Below, piece by piece: positions 62,016-64,000 of a DNA stretch of 64,000 nucleotides (position 1 is the stretch's first letter; every line of letters starts with the position of its first letter). A program made the position numbers and the translations under genes. Under the pieces are notes generated by a model that saw only the letters and a list, made by a program, of their open reading frames with translations, had not been told where the DNA came from and searched no databases. The DNA comes from Paludibacteraceae bacterium. GTDB taxonomy: Bacteria > Bacteroidota > Bacteroidia > Bacteroidales > Paludibacteraceae. Location: positions 1 through 64,000 of the forward strand of contig JAKSKX010000005.1 of assembly GCA_024401535.1 (NCBI GenBank). The letters are read 5' to 3'.

Positions 62016-64000
62016 ATGAAAAGACTTTATGCCATATTTTGGGCAGCATTGTTGCCGCTATCTTCATCTTTCGCTGCACGACAGATGGAGAACTTGTCGC
62101 GCGGAGTACACGCTGTAAAGACAAGTAACGGAGTTTATATCTCTTGGCGCTTTCTCGGTACTGATGCCAAGGGAACAGCTTTCAATGTCTATAGAGATGG
62201 CAAGCTTGTAAATTCTTCGCCTATTACTGGTGCCACAAACCTTGTGGATGCAGGCGGTAGCACTTCCTCTTCATATATAGTAAAGACTGTTGTAAATGGC
62301 AAAGAGGTGGCACAGAGCGATGCGTGCAAGCCATGGGCAGATTGGTACAAGAGCATTCAGCTTTCTCGCCCTGCCAACGGTACAGGCGGCTGCACTTATA
62401 CACCTAACGACATGAGTGTCGGAGATGCTGACGGAGACGGAAACTATGAACTATACGTGAAGTGGGACCCAAGCAACTCAAAGGATAACTCCCAGAGTGG
62501 TGTGACAGGTAATGTTTACATCGACTGCTACAAGCTTGACGGTACAATGCTTTGGAGAATTGACCTAGGTCAGAATATTCGTGCGGGTGCCCATTACACT
62601 CAGTTCCAGGTCTATGACTATGACGGGGACGGAAAGTGCGAGGTTGTAATGAAGACCGCTCCGGGAACAAAGGATGGCCAAGGAAAGTATGTTTTGATGG
62701 GTAATGACGACCCTAAGGCTGACAATAGAAACAGTGACGGCTATATTCTTTCTGGATCAGAGTATTTGACAATATTCAACGGCTTTACCGGTGCAGAGAT
62801 AAATACAGTAAAATTTTATCCGGAGCGTGGTACTGTGTCAAGTTGGGGAGACAAGTACGGAAACCGTGTTGACAGATTCCTTGCCTGCACTGCATACCTT
62901 GACGGACAGCATCCGAGCATTGTAATGTGCAGAGGCTACTATACTCGTTCAACTATCACTGCCTGGGACTTCAAGAACGGAAAGCTTGTACAAAGATGGT
63001 ACCATAATTCCCCTACAAGTGGACAAGGAGCATACGGTGAGGGTTTCCATAATGTTTCGGTAGCTGATATTGACAATGACGGTTTTGATGAGATTATCTA
63101 TGGCTCGGCAACTATTGACCATGATGGAAATCTATACAGCCGCACAGGTTACGGACACGGAGATGCCCAGCATGTAAGCCGAATGTTCCCTAATGACAAC
63201 GACTTCTACGGATGGTTTGTTCACGAAGAGAAGACAAGCGCATACGGATATGAGTTGAGAAACCTTCGTACAAACGAGGTTGTTTTCGGAAAGAAGACCG
63301 GTACAGACAACGGCCGTGGCTTTGCCGCAGATGTTGACCCGAACAATCCAGGCTTTGAGTTCTGCAGTACAGCCGATGGCAACTATTACAACAAGGCTGG
63401 AGAAGTGGTAGGCTCACGTTCAAGCGTGAACTTCCGACTATATTGGGATGGAGATCTTCAGGACGAAATCTTTGACGGTCAGGGAACAGGTGCAAAGATT
63501 GCAAAGTTCAATGCAACATCAAAGAAACAGCAGGATATGGTAGTGCTTGGCAACTACGGAAACGGTTCTTCGTGCAACACTACAAAGTCAACTCCTTGTC
63601 TTACTGCTGACCTTTTCGGAGACTGGCGTGAGGAGGTGATACTTTATGATGCAAACGACCCGAGCAAGATAAACATCTATACAACTACAATAGAGACTAA
63701 GTACCGTTTGTTCACACCTATGCACGACTATGTATATCGTCTTGGTGTGGCTTGGCAGAATACTTCGTACAACCAGCCTCCTCATTTGTCAAACTATATA
63801 GGCGGAGGTGTGGACAAGATTGCTCAGCCCGACATTTACACACCGGGCAATGCGGTCAAGATTGAGCCAGCTCGCAGAGTGTTCAATCGTGCTGCAGAGA
63901 ATTCTGACTGGAGTGACTCTAACAACTGGGTGGGCGGCGTAGTGCCTTCGAGCATTGACACTGCTGTGATTACAACCGGAGAGGTTGACATTAACGGCTC
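62016..64000 (+). CDS. Rhamnogalacturonan lyase (PL11), 5' part
   Basis: 661 codons are visible and the frame is open at the window end. A signal peptide (about 1-20, ending SSFAA) leads into the PL11 opening RQMENLSRGVHAVKTSNGVYISWRFLGTDA (in parts). Calcium-type loops VGDADGDGNYELYVKWDPSN and VYDYDGDGKCEVVMKTAPGTKDG follow. Then come SWGDKYGNRVDRF, MCRGYYTRS, and the C-terminal catalytic block GDWREEVI...NIYTTTIETKYRLFTPMHDYVYRLG. The enzyme cleaves the rhamnogalacturonan I backbone of pectin. After about residue 620 a second module begins (SDWSDSNNWVGGVVPSSIDTAVI), probably a linker or carbohydrate-binding or sorting part. No susC/susD genes are in view on the left. Confidence 0.93.
   Translation, partial: MKRLYAIFWAALLPLSSSFAARQMENLSRGVHAVKTSNGVYISWRFLGTDAKGTAFNVYRDGKLVNSSPITGATNLVDAGGSTSSSYIVKTVVNGKEVAQSDACKPWADWYKSIQLSRPANGTGGCTYTPNDMSVGDADGDGNYELYVKWDPSNSKDNSQSGVTGNVYIDCYKLDGTMLWRIDLGQNIRAGAHYTQFQVYDYDGDGKCEVVMKTAPGTKDGQGKYVLMGNDDPKADNRNSDGYILSGSEYLTIFNGFTGAEINTVKFYPERGTVSSWGDKYGNRVDRFLACTAYLDGQHPSIVMCRGYYTRSTITAWDFKNGKLVQRWYHNSPTSGQGAYGEGFHNVSVADIDNDGFDEIIYGSATIDHDGNLYSRTGYGHGDAQHVSRMFPNDNDFYGWFVHEEKTSAYGYELRNLRTNEVVFGKKTGTDNGRGFAADVDPNNPGFEFCSTADGNYYNKAGEVVGSRSSVNFRLYWDGDLQDEIFDGQGTGAKIAKFNATSKKQQDMVVLGNYGNGSSCNTTKSTPCLTADLFGDWREEVILYDANDPSKINIYTTTIETKYRLFTPMHDYVYRLGVAWQNTSYNQPPHLSNYIGGGVDKIAQPDIYTPGNAVKIEPARRVFNRAAENSDWSDSNNWVGGVVPSSIDTAVITTGEVDING

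Overview
The window looks like a chromosomal segment from a Bacteroidales bacterium, most likely Prevotella-related. The genus cannot be fixed from the sequence alone. The evidence is: (i) repeated Bacteroidota-type promoters with a TAnnTTTG -7 box, often with TTTG or TTGC about 19-20 bp upstream; (ii) cargo of the type IX secretion system, namely a BspA-like protein with a type A sorting tail and a 1375-residue protein with a gliding-motility/CHU_C tail; (iii) families largely confined to this phylum (DUF2723, DUF1599 next to a BT_3928-like protein, DUF6242); and (iv) moderate GC with weak Shine-Dalgarno sites.

Layout. 1-1030: 3' end of a BspA-like leucine-rich-repeat gene. 1031-9984 (minus): a dispersed SUF iron-sulfur assembly locus, with sufB-sufC-sufD-spmAB, then an OmpP1/FadL-type barrel, then sufS-sufE followed by a small membrane protein and a small secreted plug-like protein. 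10179-11399: tRNA-Glu with rpsT, and a TPR protein. 11682-14300: a TGS/uridine-kinase-like nucleoside kinase and a secreted unknown. 14375-15475: a YaaW-family gene behind an unusually long, highly structured RNA. 15844-18941: a porin-like protein and a DASS anion transporter. 19296-24858: acyltransferase, MFS transporter, glutaminyl-cyclase-like M28 lipoprotein, a candidate sRNA, a DUF6242 lipoprotein and a tiny DNA-binding-like protein. 24897-36560 (minus): RNase HII, flippase, ABC-F, PCMD-like protein, DedA, membrane protein, PurD, NodB deacetylase and DUF2723 glycosyltransferase. 36658-38682: a lipoprotein and metK, the latter with an attenuator-like leader. 38976-39141: a sigma-54 promoter joined to a terminator-ended small RNA. 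39273-48241: a GLUG-type protein, an AlkD-like protein, a 42-bp tandem repeat array, a DUF6261-like protein, ruvX, def, DUF1599, a DoxX-like protein and two glycosyltransferases. 48359-52486: the T9SS type B cargo protein. 52570-60833: tRNA-Pro, a phosphatidylethanolamine operon (cdsA-psd-pssA) with a SIS isomerase, then lysS, gpsA and pgi. 60939-64000: a lipoprotein broken at a G8 tract, and the 5' part of a PL11 rhamnogalacturonan lyase.

Most genes are housekeeping or envelope functions. The least expected content lies between genes: the sigma-54 promoter-terminator unit at 38976-39141; the metK leader with a Met-rich 15-codon ORF, a terminator and a possible antiterminator; the roughly 315-nt structured RNA before the YaaW gene; a 116-nt RNA unit at 23122-23237; the 42-bp array at 41557-41892; and the G8 tract at 61659-61666. 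All RNA calls come from reading promoters and hairpins by eye. No folding, covariance or homology search was run.
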